The notes beneath the pieces are model-generated. The model saw nothing but the letters and a program-made list of their open reading frames with translations. It ran no database searches and was not told where the DNA came from. Source: an uncultured bacterium (GTDB lineage Bacteria > Patescibacteriota > Minisyncoccia > Phycocordibacterales > UBA9973). From it: a stretch of DNA of 64,000 bases. A program made the translations under genes and the position numbers. Shown piece after piece: positions 1-9,780 of this stretch. The stretch covers positions 62,001 through 126,000 of the forward strand of contig CALAYS010000077.1 in the NCBI GenBank assembly GCA_937895515.1, read 5' to 3'. Each line of letters starts with the position of its first letter. The stretch's first letter is position 1.

Positions 1-2
1 TA

Positions 3-455
3 ATGTCGGCTGGAACACTAAGAATGCTAAAGGCTTCATATCCAGTAGGAACAATTTATCAAAATCTATACAATCAAAACAATCCAGGAGATATAAATGG
101 CCCATTTGGAACAGATTATTTTGGCGAATGGACAGCATGTGGCGAAGGAATGGTACTAGTTGGAAAAGGCGAACATACAGATGCTAATTTAGAAAGCAGA
201 ACCTATAATACGATAGGTGTAACAGGTGGCGAATATAGCCATGCAAACACAGGTTCGGAAAATGGTCCACATACACACTTGTCATCAACATATTTCACAG
301 GTGGAGGCTACAATAGTGGAACACACCATTATCCATCAGACTATAATGCTGGTCCAGGGTATGCATCATGGTTAACATCTGAATCTGGCGAAGGAGATCC
401 GCATAATAACGTACAGCCATATATAGTAGTCGCAAGATGGGTTAGATCAGCATGA
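3..455 (+). CDS. Tail fibre / collar-domain virion protein
   Basis: A 150-residue protein with the layout of a phage tail-fibre or short-fibre collar domain: YPVGTIY near residues 14-20, an FG...GEWTACGEGMVLVG strand pair at about residues 35-54, histidine-rich turns (HTH at about 91-93), and the closing NNVQPYIVVARW pattern that ends many fibre proteins. It would sit at the tail tip or baseplate and contact the host surface. The start follows a TAATG stop/start overlap, so an upstream + strand gene probably ends at base 3. It overlaps the next gene by ATGA. Family placement is by motif only, and the receptor is unknown. Confidence 0.72.
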   Translation: MSAGTLRMLKASYPVGTIYQNLYNQNNPGDINGPFGTDYFGEWTACGEGMVLVGKGEHTDANLESRTYNTIGVTGGEYSHANTGSENGPHTHLSSTYFTGGGYNSGTHHYPSDYNAGPGYASWLTSESGEGDPHNNVQPYIVVARWVRSA

Positions 456-2233
456 TAACAAAACAGTATAATATGAAGCTCGTAAAAGAGCTTCATTTAT
501 CAGGACTTATAAATTCTGATAGTAGCAATGATGCAGTCTTTTTTAAAACAAATGAAAATCTCCCAAAGATATCAGAAGTAGCAAATATAGACTTCCTATC
601 ATTAGAAGTAAACAAGATAGACAATAGAACATTTCTATCTAATACAGCAAATTTTGCATGTACGGATATAGTTGCAAATGGAATACAGTATTTTAGAAAA
701 CTAATTCGAGCACCAGCCATACCGGGAATGACCATGAGTTATTCCAAGGATGTGTATGATCCAGGATTGCCAGATCAATTCGTATACACAAATTCAGAAA
801 CTATAGAAATAGTAGCAACAAATAGCACCGGAGATACTGTATACACAATTAAACTTGAAACATATCCAGTATTTATAGATGTAAGACACAAGCATCTAGA
901 CTACTTGTACTCAATAGATAATAAGACATTCTCTGTAAAAAAGAAGAAAGATATACTATTCATACATACATCAAAAGATGTATTGGCATTTAGTAAAGCT
1001 TCTAATATATTCGCAACTGAAATCGTATCAAAAAACAACTCGATAGAATTATCCCTAGGAGAGTTTATATATGGTGGAGCAGTTAACATATCTGGCATAA
1101 ATTCAATAGTTAAATATGAATACTTCCCATACGTTCATAACATGGTCTCAAAAATAAAGGAAACACATCTATGTAATAGTGATGGCTTAATAACATTAAA
1201 AAACAAGAACATAGACATACAGTCGTTTACTTTAAAGAAATTAAATGGAACAACAATAAATTTTAATCTTTCCTTCTTTGTATCGTCAACAAGTGGGTAT
1301 GTAGATGTATCATATTTAATGCAATCAAGCATGATAGGCATTGGAGATGAGCTGGAATTTGAATACTCATATCTGCACATAGATAAAAAATATATAGATA
1401 TTGATATCAAAAAACTAAACAAGGATAGTAGAGTACACACATATGTTTCTCCAACATACATAGCCACAGGATTAGTAAAGACGTATAGAGATAAATTGTT
1501 TGGTGCTATCATAACTCATAATGAATTTGTAACAGAAAGTATGTTAAGTGACATATCAATAGACATACAACAATCTGGAAGCATATATACATTCGATTAC
1601 ACTAGCCAAAATCAAATATCAACAATAGACCCTAATAGCTTTTCACAATTTTATATATCCAACATAGACGAAATAGATTCATATCTTAATGCAAAACTAT
1701 TTAAAAACTGTGGAATATTTTCAATACAAAAACAGCAATCAAATTTTGAAGAATGTGGTTTGATATCAACAATAAAGACTAACTTCAATGATTTTGAAAC
1801 ATACAATATATATGCACCAAATATATGCGTTATTGGAAATACAGAAGTAGATGTTGGACTTGGAGTAAAAAGAGTAAATGTGAAAAACGTATACCCAATA
1901 GAGTTTAACGTAGACAGTAAAACAGCATCGCATACATATTTAAAAATAGACGCATACAATGATGAAGTAGCAAATATGCTAGAGTTTGTGTCGCTGGATC
2001 AAGACATAATTGATTCTGCGCTACTAGATGATAATATCAATATGAATTATTCATATGATAAGCAGAAGATAAAATGCATTTCAATTATCAATGGAACAGA
2101 GATAAACGTTCCTATACAACTATACTTCAATGCTACTTCAAAAGAGCTATATGGAAAAATAAATAATATTCCTGGAGTAAAAGTATTTCTAAAATATGAA
2201 GATATGATATCTAGTTACGGAATAACAATATGA
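452..2233 (+). CDS. Virion structural protein, unknown family
   Basis: A 593-residue protein rich in beta-forming residues (I, V, Y, T, N), with no transmembrane segment and no catalytic motif I recognise. It lies second in a + strand chain whose first gene is a tail-collar protein and whose members overlap by ATGA, so it is most likely a baseplate or tail-fibre-network component made in fixed ratio with its neighbours. The ATG lies inside the upstream stop (ATGA). No paralogue stands out by eye. Role inferred from context only. Confidence 0.6.
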   Translation: MITKQYNMKLVKELHLSGLINSDSSNDAVFFKTNENLPKISEVANIDFLSLEVNKIDNRTFLSNTANFACTDIVANGIQYFRKLIRAPAIPGMTMSYSKDVYDPGLPDQFVYTNSETIEIVATNSTGDTVYTIKLETYPVFIDVRHKHLDYLYSIDNKTFSVKKKKDILFIHTSKDVLAFSKASNIFATEIVSKNNSIELSLGEFIYGGAVNISGINSIVKYEYFPYVHNMVSKIKETHLCNSDGLITLKNKNIDIQSFTLKKLNGTTINFNLSFFVSSTSGYVDVSYLMQSSMIGIGDELEFEYSYLHIDKKYIDIDIKKLNKDSRVHTYVSPTYIATGLVKTYRDKLFGAIITHNEFVTESMLSDISIDIQQSGSIYTFDYTSQNQISTIDPNSFSQFYISNIDEIDSYLNAKLFKNCGIFSIQKQQSNFEECGLISTIKTNFNDFETYNIYAPNICVIGNTEVDVGLGVKRVNVKNVYPIEFNVDSKTASHTYLKIDAYNDEVANMLEFVSLDQDIIDSALLDDNINMNYSYDKQKIKCISIINGTEINVPIQLYFNATSKELYGKINNIPGVKVFLKYEDMISSYGITI

Positions 2234-2610
2234 AAGAATTTGTAGAAAATAAAGATTCTTTACTTATAAGAAGAAGAGCTAATACGGATCTATTGCAACT
2301 AAATATATCCACAAAGCATAAAGAAGCAATACTAAACTCAGCCTATGACATAGGTGAATCAGTTGCACTATCTTCATCATCACTTGATATATACCTAGAC
2401 GATATAGAGAATACAGTTAATACTATATTCGATGGAATAGAAGCTAAAATAGATCATATGGAATTGTACTGTGAATCTCTAACAGCAAACTCAATGCAAA
2501 TTCCAAAGGGTAAATTTGGAATGATAAAAGTATATAACTATGCAGATGTAAAACTAAAAGGAACATCATACATAAAAGGAATTGGAATAATACTGGAAAG
2601 CTCTCAATGA
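2230..2610 (+). CDS. Small virion-associated protein, unknown
   Basis: A 126-residue protein. The N-terminal half (about residues 10-85) is helical and acidic, with a run of serines (ALSSSS); the C-terminal half (from about residue 90) reads as short beta strands (GMIKVYNY, VKLKG, YIKGIGIILE). It resembles a small linker or adaptor made with the larger structural proteins on either side, to which it is coupled by ATGA overlaps at both ends. No family recognised. Confidence 0.55.
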   Translation: MKEFVENKDSLLIRRRANTDLLQLNISTKHKEAILNSAYDIGESVALSSSSLDIYLDDIENTVNTIFDGIEAKIDHMELYCESLTANSMQIPKGKFGMIKVYNYADVKLKGTSYIKGIGIILESSQ

Positions 2611-3341
2611 ATAAAAAGATAATAGCAATCAAGACACAGATAAGTAATATGTCTACAATAAAGACAGATCTTACTGATGTTTATATTGATAGAATAGCTG
2701 GAATAGATGAGAATGGAGATGAGATACTTATATTGCAGGTGGGAGAAATTATAAACAAATCAATCACTTGCATGTATGACAAAAAGATATCGTCATTAAT
2801 AATCTATTATATACACGCAGAAACCGATATAAATTTTGAACTATATTCATCATATAGCAAGTACGTATCATTCGGAACAGTAGAGCTTCCAATACTAGAT
2901 ATAGGCAACAATGAATATATAAAACCAATAGTTGATGTGCAAAACATTGGAGATGCACATATCTCGATGAAGCTAAATGTTCAACTGTATGACGAAAATG
3001 TAAAAGCAATATCTGGATATGAACTGTATATTCCAATAACATCTGATAGCGTATACTTCTCTAATGAAATTGGAAATAGATATTCTTCTAGATATGCATA
3101 CATAGACAATGAAAAAATTACAGATGAAGAACTTATTATCAACAGAAAGGATATAGAGATATTTGCAATACCAATAAATGATCACGACCATATAAAATAC
3201 GAGAATGGAATCGTACACATAAGTGGCATAAATTATCATGGAGCATATATATCTGGAATAATTTATATTTATAACACAAACTATACCAAACTAAATCATA
3301 CACCCGTTATTAGAAATATAAGCATGGCGATATATAAATGA
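2607..3341 (+). CDS. Virion-associated protein, unknown
   Basis: A 244-residue, beta-rich and mildly acidic protein without signal peptide or membrane segment. Alternating hydrophobic strands fill the length (LIIYYIHA, ISMKLNVQLYDE, HISGINYHGAYISGIIYIY), as in jelly-roll or Ig-like virion modules. It starts by ATGA overlap with the 126-residue gene and ends by ATGA overlap with the 846-residue gene, which argues for a shared assembly. No family recognised; function inferred only from operon position. Confidence 0.55.
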   Translation: MNKKIIAIKTQISNMSTIKTDLTDVYIDRIAGIDENGDEILILQVGEIINKSITCMYDKKISSLIIYYIHAETDINFELYSSYSKYVSFGTVELPILDIGNNEYIKPIVDVQNIGDAHISMKLNVQLYDENVKAISGYELYIPITSDSVYFSNEIGNRYSSRYAYIDNEKITDEELIINRKDIEIFAIPINDHDHIKYENGIVHISGINYHGAYISGIIYIYNTNYTKLNHTPVIRNISMAIYK

Positions 3342-5878
3342 ATATAAAATATGGAAAAATAGGAAATCATACAGAGCTAAACGAGCATATCGCTAGTGTC
3401 GGCAATTATATCAATGCATATGCAGATGAATTAAATACCTTAAATGATTCAATGTTTACAATTGTAGATAAAGCTCTTGGATATGGGCAATCCTTAACAG
3501 AGTCATTAAAGCTAATGGCTAATCAAGTGCAGGATATAATAATTCTTGACGGAAATTCCGCAAAGATCGTTAGTCCATTTGGTGGTGTAGCGTATAAGTC
3601 TACAAACTGCATAGTTGACAATGAAAGCTTATCAATAAGATTAAACAATAAGAATGTAAAAAGAGAACGCATATGGGATATAGCTGTAAACGTAAATGAT
3701 AGAAACGTAAAGATAGATAAGGATGGCGTACTTGCCGGAAAGAGTAGTATTCTATTATCATCAGAAAATATTCAACTAACAGCAGAAATAGTAATAGATC
3801 TACTTGATAACACAAGCGTATCTGACATATATCTAGAGACAGAAGACGATGGAACAAAATATCCAAAGATAATAGAAGTATTGTGCATATCAGATGATGG
3901 CGCAATAGCATCTCCATTGATACTTAATTCAAATGCAAAATCATATTCTTTAGCATCAAATAATGTGCATATAAGAATAGAGCCATCAATGTGTAAGCAG
4001 ATGAGAATAAAGATTCTGAAAGACGATTCTGAGCTTAATGGATCTGTTGATGTGTATTCTATTGAAATAAACAAAATAGAAATAGGTATGTCAGAGTGTG
4101 TTGATAGCGGCAATGTTGTAATCGGCCCAATTAAATCTGAAAGTGAAATTATAAAAATTGGAACCTTTTTTGAGCATGGTGCAAATATAAAATCATTCGC
4201 ATCAACAGACGCAGTTGACTGGATAGAAATATCAAACATCAATACGTTATCCGATATGAAAAGTATATTAAATATCAACAACATATCTGAAGATTCTATA
4301 TCAACACAAATATCAAAAGAATTTTTCATAAAATATGAATTGTCAGCAACATCATCTATTCCTTTAAATGAATCTGTGAAATACACAGTAAGAAGTGGAA
4401 CAACAGATGATGGATATATTGAAATACCATATCAAGAAGAACATGTAGTCACTGGCGTATTCCAATCAAGTGCACCTAGATACGGAAAGCCGCAAGTTTA
4501 CACTGGAAAAATATCTGCCATAAGCAAACCATTTGGAATAATGGATAACACAAGGCTATCTCTTGTTGGAGACTCTAGCATATTTAATGACACATCAATA
4601 AAAATAGTTTCAGATTATGACAAGATGTTGATAGAGAACAGCAATGGGTACACATCTCAAGATTATGCTGGAACAAATATTTCTGTATTTACAGTATCAA
4701 GTCCTGTCTTAAAAACAGTTAGCAAGAATACAAATATAAACTGTTGCATAAAAACTAAGGTGCAAGCAGATTCATATACAGTCAAAATGGGCGACAATGA
4801 ATGGGTGATTGATCTCAGCAATGGGTTTAGTAGATCCGTAGACTGCTTTAATCTTATGTGTAATCATGGAGATATTGTTAACGTATATGCATCAGATGCA
4901 AGAAAAATAGGAACTATTAATGCTATACTAGTAAATGGTCAGTATATAATTAGTCTATACGACATATTCTTTGAACCAATTGCCGATGTTAAATTCAATA
5001 AATACTATCCATATGGAGATGTAGACAATACTTATTCAATAAGCAAAGGTAAGATTGTTGCGAAGAATAGTTCAATATATGAAGTATTATCATATGTGCA
5101 GTTTGATTCAAAAATACGTGCAAGACTAATATCTGGATCTAAAAATAAAGCCGTAATCCTAGATAGAAAATATGCATCAAAATATACACAAGACAACATA
5201 GATTATGCAGCATTTAAAAATCAGGCTAAACTAGATCATTCAAATATAATTCCTGGATCACTAGTAGTAGATACAACAAAGTCTCCAATAATATCAATAG
5301 ATACAGAAGTTGATTTCATAGATGGAAAAGTAGAGTTCAATAGATACAAGAAGTCAAAAGTAACAATAACCAATCAGTCTATTAGAAATATATTTGCACA
5401 AGGAATAAAAGATGATGGAGATATAATAATAACAGGAGAAGCAGATCTATTTATTAATAGAGTTTTCTCAGAAGAAGATCTTGTGTACAGGGGAGATTAT
5501 CTTATTGTAGAAGATGGAATATTATTGCCACTAGAAATTACAACATCTAAATACATACAAACAGAAATAACATTTGACTCAGTAGCAAATAATTCTTCAT
5601 CTGGATTATATTCAGTAGACTATAAAAATGGAATCCTGTATTCGAAAAACAAGATGCATAAAGGAATAAAGATAAGTTACCTACATAGTTCACTATACGC
5701 ATCATATGACGCAGTAGCAAAAGTGGACAGCGACACATATAACGACACTGGAAACAGCATAGTTGTATTTGGATCAGGTAAATCATATTTCGTTGAAACA
5801 ACACCAAAGAATGTAGCAACACAATACTTTAATGTGTCTCCGCTATTAAAAGATATAGAAATAAGGTACACCATATGA
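3338..5878 (+). CDS. Large virion protein with galactose-binding-like modules
   Basis: An 846-residue protein, the largest of the + strand block. A short helical N-terminus (to about residue 65) is followed by beta-rich modules. One stretch around residues 205-250 (MRIKILKDDSE ... IEINKIEIG) has the strand pattern of F5/8-type, galactose-binding-like domains common in jumbo-phage tail proteins, and a matching stretch occurs in the next gene (IRIVIQKDKES ... LSQIKIS). This suggests the two are partial paralogues built from the same module. It is probably a tail or baseplate component; carbohydrate binding is inference. Confidence 0.55.
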   Translation: MNIKYGKIGNHTELNEHIASVGNYINAYADELNTLNDSMFTIVDKALGYGQSLTESLKLMANQVQDIIILDGNSAKIVSPFGGVAYKSTNCIVDNESLSIRLNNKNVKRERIWDIAVNVNDRNVKIDKDGVLAGKSSILLSSENIQLTAEIVIDLLDNTSVSDIYLETEDDGTKYPKIIEVLCISDDGAIASPLILNSNAKSYSLASNNVHIRIEPSMCKQMRIKILKDDSELNGSVDVYSIEINKIEIGMSECVDSGNVVIGPIKSESEIIKIGTFFEHGANIKSFASTDAVDWIEISNINTLSDMKSILNINNISEDSISTQISKEFFIKYELSATSSIPLNESVKYTVRSGTTDDGYIEIPYQEEHVVTGVFQSSAPRYGKPQVYTGKISAISKPFGIMDNTRLSLVGDSSIFNDTSIKIVSDYDKMLIENSNGYTSQDYAGTNISVFTVSSPVLKTVSKNTNINCCIKTKVQADSYTVKMGDNEWVIDLSNGFSRSVDCFNLMCNHGDIVNVYASDARKIGTINAILVNGQYIISLYDIFFEPIADVKFNKYYPYGDVDNTYSISKGKIVAKNSSIYEVLSYVQFDSKIRARLISGSKNKAVILDRKYASKYTQDNIDYAAFKNQAKLDHSNIIPGSLVVDTTKSPIISIDTEVDFIDGKVEFNRYKKSKVTITNQSIRNIFAQGIKDDGDIIITGEADLFINRVFSEEDLVYRGDYLIVEDGILLPLEITTSKYIQTEITFDSVANNSSSGLYSVDYKNGILYSKNKMHKGIKISYLHSSLYASYDAVAKVDSDTYNDTGNSIVVFGSGKSYFVETTPKNVATQYFNVSPLLKDIEIRYTI

Positions 5879-7668
5879 CAACACTAGATATAGAGGCAAA
5901 AAAACTAGCAATAGCAAAAAATCTGCCATTGAATGCTGCTGCACTAGCAAATCTAAAAAGAGACATATTGTCATCTGGAAGTATTGAGCTATCTGAATTC
6001 TCAATAAATAAAGAAATAGAAATATACAAGTCATCAATAAAGGCATTGAGAGCAATTTCAGAAATAGACTCTAATAACAAAAGAGCATCTGATCTGTTAA
6101 TGGATATAGAAGATAGATTTGAATTACTAAACAAGAAGATAAGAGTCTCTCTATACGAGAAGATAAAAGAAGCAAAACTTTCAAATATGTATACAACAAC
6201 AATAAACGACTTGTATGTAAATATACCAATAGAGAAAGAATCATTTGTGAATGGATCTGATGCAGTAATTAGCAATGCAGAGATATATGGGATAAAGGCA
6301 AAGAACAATGGGAATGGATCTCTACTAAGCATAGAGAATGAATCAATATTGTCGCTAAAGATAGAAGCAAATGATGGAACAAAAAGCAAAGCAGGTATAT
6401 TGATAGAGAAGACTAACTCGGGCCCAACAAGCGGATGGATAATTCCAGAAAAGTCATCAATATTTAATACTGAAAAGGAATACATCATAAGATGCGAAAC
6501 ACTTGCTAATGGCCCAAACTCCATAACTATCGACATAGAACTTGCAAAGATAGAAGAGATTGAATCAATATGTCCAGTATTTAAAGATGTAGAAGTGTTA
6601 AAAATATACACATCAACAGACGCAAGATACTATAAGCCAGTTACAACAAAGACAGCATCAATAGATAGAACATTTATATTCGACAAAAGAAAAGTTAAAT
6701 ACATAAGAATTGTTATACAGAAAGACAAAGAGTCATATAGGTCAAATGGTAAATATGTATATGAGACAAAACTAAGTCAGATAAAAATTTCAGCTGAATA
6801 TGAAAAAGACATCTCAATAATTGAAACAAAAGAGATAGACATAAATAAGCAATTATCAAAATTAAGTATTGATGTAGTTGATAACAATAATATATCCGGT
6901 GTAAATATTGAATATGAAATAAAAATAAATAACGGAGAATATAGAAAAATACGTCCAGTGGGACAATCTAAAAATATAGATGTGCATAGTGTAATAGACA
7001 TATCTGAAAAAACAGAAAACAAAATTATCGAAATAGATAATTCAATAAAAACTGAAACAGGATATGAGTACAGCCTATTAGATATACCACAGGCATTTTT
7101 AATGACAAACGATACAACATTCCTAACAAAGATAGACGAATGGAAATATCAAGAGTCACTATATACCTCATATATATTTAATTATGAAGATATAAATATA
7201 AACACTGGTACAAAGAATCTTTATGTAGATGGCAAAAAATTATCAGGAAACATAAAGATAGAGAAAGGATTACGATTAGTTGGAATAGAAAGTAAAGATT
7301 TTAAAAAGTTATTTAATAAAAATCTTATTGATAGCTATACAGTTAATGGAAACACAGTGTCGGTAACATTAAGAGATGGCAGCGTAGAGAATATAGTAGA
7401 TAGTATGTATCCTTATAATTTAAAACTATTAATTGAAACAGCTAGTGATTTTATATTTGCTGAAAAATTAACAGAAGGATTTGACTACAAGCTAAATAGA
7501 AATGAAAATACAGTAAGAGTAGAAACAAAAAACAAAGAGGGAAAAGTATATTGCATATTCAATAATCTTCTTAGTACAATATCGTTCGTATCAATTAAAG
7601 CGACATTAAAATCAACCGACAATAAAACAGTACCAAAAATTTCAAGAATAATACTAAGGGGATCGTAA
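5875..7668 (+). CDS. Virion protein with galactose-binding-like module
   Basis: A 597-residue protein. The first ~100 residues are helical (IKALRAISEIDSNNKRASDL, LNKKIRVSLYEKIKEAK), then the chain becomes beta-rich. A segment near residues 280-305 repeats the F5/8-like strand pattern seen in the preceding 846-residue protein. ATGA overlap upstream and a TAATG junction downstream place it in the same translationally coupled virion operon. A baseplate or fibre-attachment role is likely by context; no enzymatic residues are evident. Confidence 0.55.
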   Translation: MTTLDIEAKKLAIAKNLPLNAAALANLKRDILSSGSIELSEFSINKEIEIYKSSIKALRAISEIDSNNKRASDLLMDIEDRFELLNKKIRVSLYEKIKEAKLSNMYTTTINDLYVNIPIEKESFVNGSDAVISNAEIYGIKAKNNGNGSLLSIENESILSLKIEANDGTKSKAGILIEKTNSGPTSGWIIPEKSSIFNTEKEYIIRCETLANGPNSITIDIELAKIEEIESICPVFKDVEVLKIYTSTDARYYKPVTTKTASIDRTFIFDKRKVKYIRIVIQKDKESYRSNGKYVYETKLSQIKISAEYEKDISIIETKEIDINKQLSKLSIDVVDNNNISGVNIEYEIKINNGEYRKIRPVGQSKNIDVHSVIDISEKTENKIIEIDNSIKTETGYEYSLLDIPQAFLMTNDTTFLTKIDEWKYQESLYTSYIFNYEDININTGTKNLYVDGKKLSGNIKIEKGLRLVGIESKDFKKLFNKNLIDSYTVNGNTVSVTLRDGSVENIVDSMYPYNLKLLIETASDFIFAEKLTEGFDYKLNRNENTVRVETKNKEGKVYCIFNNLLSTISFVSIKATLKSTDNKTVPKISRIILRGS

Positions 7669-8108
7669 TGATAGTATCTAAAAAAGTAATAAACACTACG
7701 CCAGATGGATCAATAACACTATTTCAATTACCAACAGAATACGTAACTGGAAGTGTTACTGTTTTAGAAAAACAGACAAACGGACTTGTTAAATGCTTAA
7801 CAGTCAACGAGATAGGTGGAGAATATATAGAAACAATAGAGATCGCAGGAGATGGGTCTGAATTAATAATCCTATATGAATACAACGACATCTCGATAGA
7901 ATTAGCAGCAACAACACTAGAAGGATTTAAGCCATGGGACTCAAGACGACTAACAGATATTGTTGAGCAAATGATTCTAATGAGTAAATCAATAGAAGAC
8001 ATTGCAAACGCAATGAAGAACAGAATTTCAAAGGATGAATTTTCTGTAGTAGTAGGCCCATTATTTGAAAAAATAAGAGCCATAGAAGCAGAACTTAAAG
8101 CGCTTTAA
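7668..8108 (+). CDS. Small structural protein, end of virion operon
   Basis: A 146-residue protein. The N-terminal half is beta-rich (KVINTTPDGSITLFQL ... YVTGSVTVLEKQ), as in small baseplate or fibre proteins; the C-terminal half is helical and probably coiled-coil (IVEQMILMSKSIEDIANAMKNRI ... FEKIRAIEAELKAL). The last codons and stop lie in a perfect palindrome shared with the convergent - strand gene, so both proteins end in LKAL. It starts by TAATG overlap with the 597-residue gene. Confidence 0.55.
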   Translation: MIVSKKVINTTPDGSITLFQLPTEYVTGSVTVLEKQTNGLVKCLTVNEIGGEYIETIEIAGDGSELIILYEYNDISIELAATTLEGFKPWDSRRLTDIVEQMILMSKSIEDIANAMKNRISKDEFSVVVGPLFEKIRAIEAELKAL

Positions 8109-8109
8109 G
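8094..8109. repeat. 16-bp perfect palindrome at convergent gene ends
   Basis: CTTAAAGCGCTTTAAG is its own reverse complement. It holds the stop codons of the + strand virion operon and of the first - strand gene, so the two genes overlap tail to tail by 14 bp. It could stall or terminate transcription from either side, but it has no loop and no T-run, so a classical terminator is not supported. Confidence 0.85.
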
Positions 8110-8901
8110 TAAAGACAAAACGTGATAATAAAGTTCATTATCAAAAGTAAGACCATCAGATAATGCCGGACAATCCTCAGGATTAATATCCGGCTCTATC
8201 TTCAGGAATTTATCAATAGGTAATGTTCCAGAAACACTTACACTTTCCTTGTGTACAGATCTACAATAATCAATATAAGTTAATATTAATATTCTAGTAA
8301 ATGCACCCTGAAAGAATGTGGAATAACCACCCTTGCCCTTCCTGTAAGACGTTTTGAGCTGTTTTATAAACTTGCATATAACTATGGGTAGTATAACAGC
8401 CCAATCCTCCCTAAGACGCGCATTGCTCTTCCAATCGGTAAAGAATCCAACACATGACGTAAATCTTTTAAATACTGGATCAAATGTTCCACTAGCAGTT
8501 CTAATTATTAAATTATCTATATCTTCATATTTAGACAATATAAATCTAGCAACTCTATCACTATTTATCCCATCCGATAATAAGGTTACCCAATCAGACT
8601 CAAGCATTAATGGCTTATACGAAATAGCAGAAGGGTTTAAGAACTTATTTCTAGCAACTCTATTCATTCTATATGGAATAAATACATTAGTGCCATCAGG
8701 CAACTTGGTATATGAAGTCTTTAGAAAAGGAGCATATCTAGCATCAATAGGAGGATCATACTTCGGAATATCTACATTATAAGTTTTACAGAAAGCAATA
8801 AGCTTAGTTCTTTCAAATCTATAATGATTAAGAATACTCTTATAGTGATCAATTTCCTCTTGGGATGGATTGAACACATCAGGCTGAGATGGAGATTCCA
8901 T
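8095..8901 (-). CDS. Hypothetical protein, last gene of - strand block
   Basis: A 268-residue protein from the ATG at 8901, which overlaps the end of the upstream gene; a longer reading to 8982 would run fully through that gene and is unlikely. The chain is mostly helical and hydrophilic, with aromatic-rich segments (FTDWKSNARLREDWAVILP; YRKGKGGYSTFFQGAFTRIL). No signal peptide, clear membrane helix or known motif. It ends in the 16-bp palindrome. Nearest functional neighbours are nucleotide-metabolism genes. Function unknown. Confidence 0.6.
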   Translation of the reverse strand: MESPSQPDVFNPSQEEIDHYKSILNHYRFERTKLIAFCKTYNVDIPKYDPPIDARYAPFLKTSYTKLPDGTNVFIPYRMNRVARNKFLNPSAISYKPLMLESDWVTLLSDGINSDRVARFILSKYEDIDNLIIRTASGTFDPVFKRFTSCVGFFTDWKSNARLREDWAVILPIVICKFIKQLKTSYRKGKGGYSTFFQGAFTRILILTYIDYCRSVHKESVSVSGTLPIDKFLKIEPDINPEDCPALSDGLTFDNELYYHVLSLLKAL

Positions 8902-9121
8902 AAGTACCACTCTCGTCGTTATAATATAATGTATAAACAACTCCACAACTGAAAGCTTTTCCAGCAAGACATGGAATGTCATACTTAGTATTATACGTTA
9001 CCTTAATATCCCATTCAAGCTTATCGCCACATAGGGTACAGGTAGTCAACAAAGCTTCCTCGATAGTTTCATATTCAAATTCTGGATCAACATCTTTCCA
9101 ATATAGATTATCATATTTCAT
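8879..9121 (-). CDS. Small putative zinc-binding protein
   Basis: An 80-residue protein from the ATG at 9121 (MKYDNLYW), which overlaps the upstream stop by 11 nt; an ATG 18 nt further upstream is possible. Cysteines at CTLCGDKLEW and later CLAGKAFSCG could form a zinc knuckle. Acidic overall. Part of a run of small overlapping genes between a 268-residue hypothetical and the DUF5664-type enzyme. Function unknown. Confidence 0.55.
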   Translation of the reverse strand: MKYDNLYWKDVDPEFEYETIEEALLTTCTLCGDKLEWDIKVTYNTKYDIPCLAGKAFSCGVVYTLYYNDESGTYGISISA

Positions 9122-9335
9122 GTGACACCTTATAGCCATTTACAGAAATTGGTTTTATAAATCCCCATGCCCTATCTATTTCAAACTCAACAACTATTTC
9201 GGAAATTGAAGCAGCAAGAGAACCTTCTTGTTCATTGCTAAGATAACAAGAAGTACAAGCTGACAAGACAGCTATCTCATCAGAAGATGAAATAGCATAT
9301 CTTATTTTTACAATCTCAGAATCAGTTTGACTCAC
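9111..9335 (-). CDS. Small hypothetical protein
   Basis: A 74-residue acidic protein. I prefer the GTG at 9335 (MSQTDSEIVKI), which has a GGAG sequence about nine bases upstream and overlaps the preceding gene by 14 nt; an ATG at 9350 would give 79 residues. A mid-protein SACTSCYLS holds two cysteines but no full zinc site. Coupled on both sides to other small genes. No family recognised. Confidence 0.5.
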   Translation of the reverse strand: MSQTDSEIVKIRYAISSSDEIAVLSACTSCYLSNEQEGSLAASISEIVVEFEIDRAWGFIKPISVNGYKVSHEI

Positions 9336-9777
9336 GAGGATTTTCTCCATTTAGTTGAAAATGAATAAGAAATAGTAAATTAGTTGCAGCGTGTGCTAGA
9401 TGAGAAATATTAGTTTCTTGATCATTGTTTTCACCAGCTTGCCACTGAAACATATGCCTAAATGCAGCATCTATATATCTAGATCTTGGAACAACATGCT
9501 TCCAGTTGTCTGGTGCATACTTTTGCGCACCATATTCAAGAACCTTAAGAATTTCTTCAATAGAATCAAACGGAAGCAATGAAGGTCTAGGCTTTTGAGA
9601 ATCATATTTGATTCCAACAGAAGGAGCATCATGTGACTGCGGATAATTCTTTGGATCATAAACCATAGCTCTAGTTGCTGGGCTATTAAAAATAAGTTTA
9701 GTGTCATCTGCAGTTGCGCTTTCAGGAAAAGCATCTACAAAAAGAGGAATTTGTACTGTTGGTATAGTTATGTTCAT
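9322..9777 (-). CDS. dATP/dGTP diphosphohydrolase-like protein (DUF5664)
   Basis: A 151-residue protein matching the DUF5664 family, annotated as dATP/dGTP diphosphohydrolase N-terminal domain. Visible signature: GIKYDSQKPRPSLLPFDSI at about residues 55-73, VLEYGAQKYAPDNW at about 79-92, RYIDAAFRHMFQWQAGE, then HLAHAATNLLFLIHF with the metal-ligand-like H and E/D residues of all-alpha nucleotide hydrolases. It probably trims the dNTP pool. It lies directly downstream of the ribonucleotide reductase genes. In some phages this family accompanies 2-aminoadenine biosynthesis; that link is only a possibility here. Confidence 0.75.
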   Translation of the reverse strand: MNITIPTVQIPLFVDAFPESATADDTKLIFNSPATRAMVYDPKNYPQSHDAPSVGIKYDSQKPRPSLLPFDSIEEILKVLEYGAQKYAPDNWKHVVPRSRYIDAAFRHMFQWQAGENNDQETNISHLAHAATNLLFLIHFQLNGENPRESN

Positions 9778-9780
9778 ATA

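Noticed and set aside
8902..8982. N-terminal extension of the gene ending at 8095
   Set aside because: It would lie wholly inside the upstream gene; the ATG at 8901 gives the usual short overlap.
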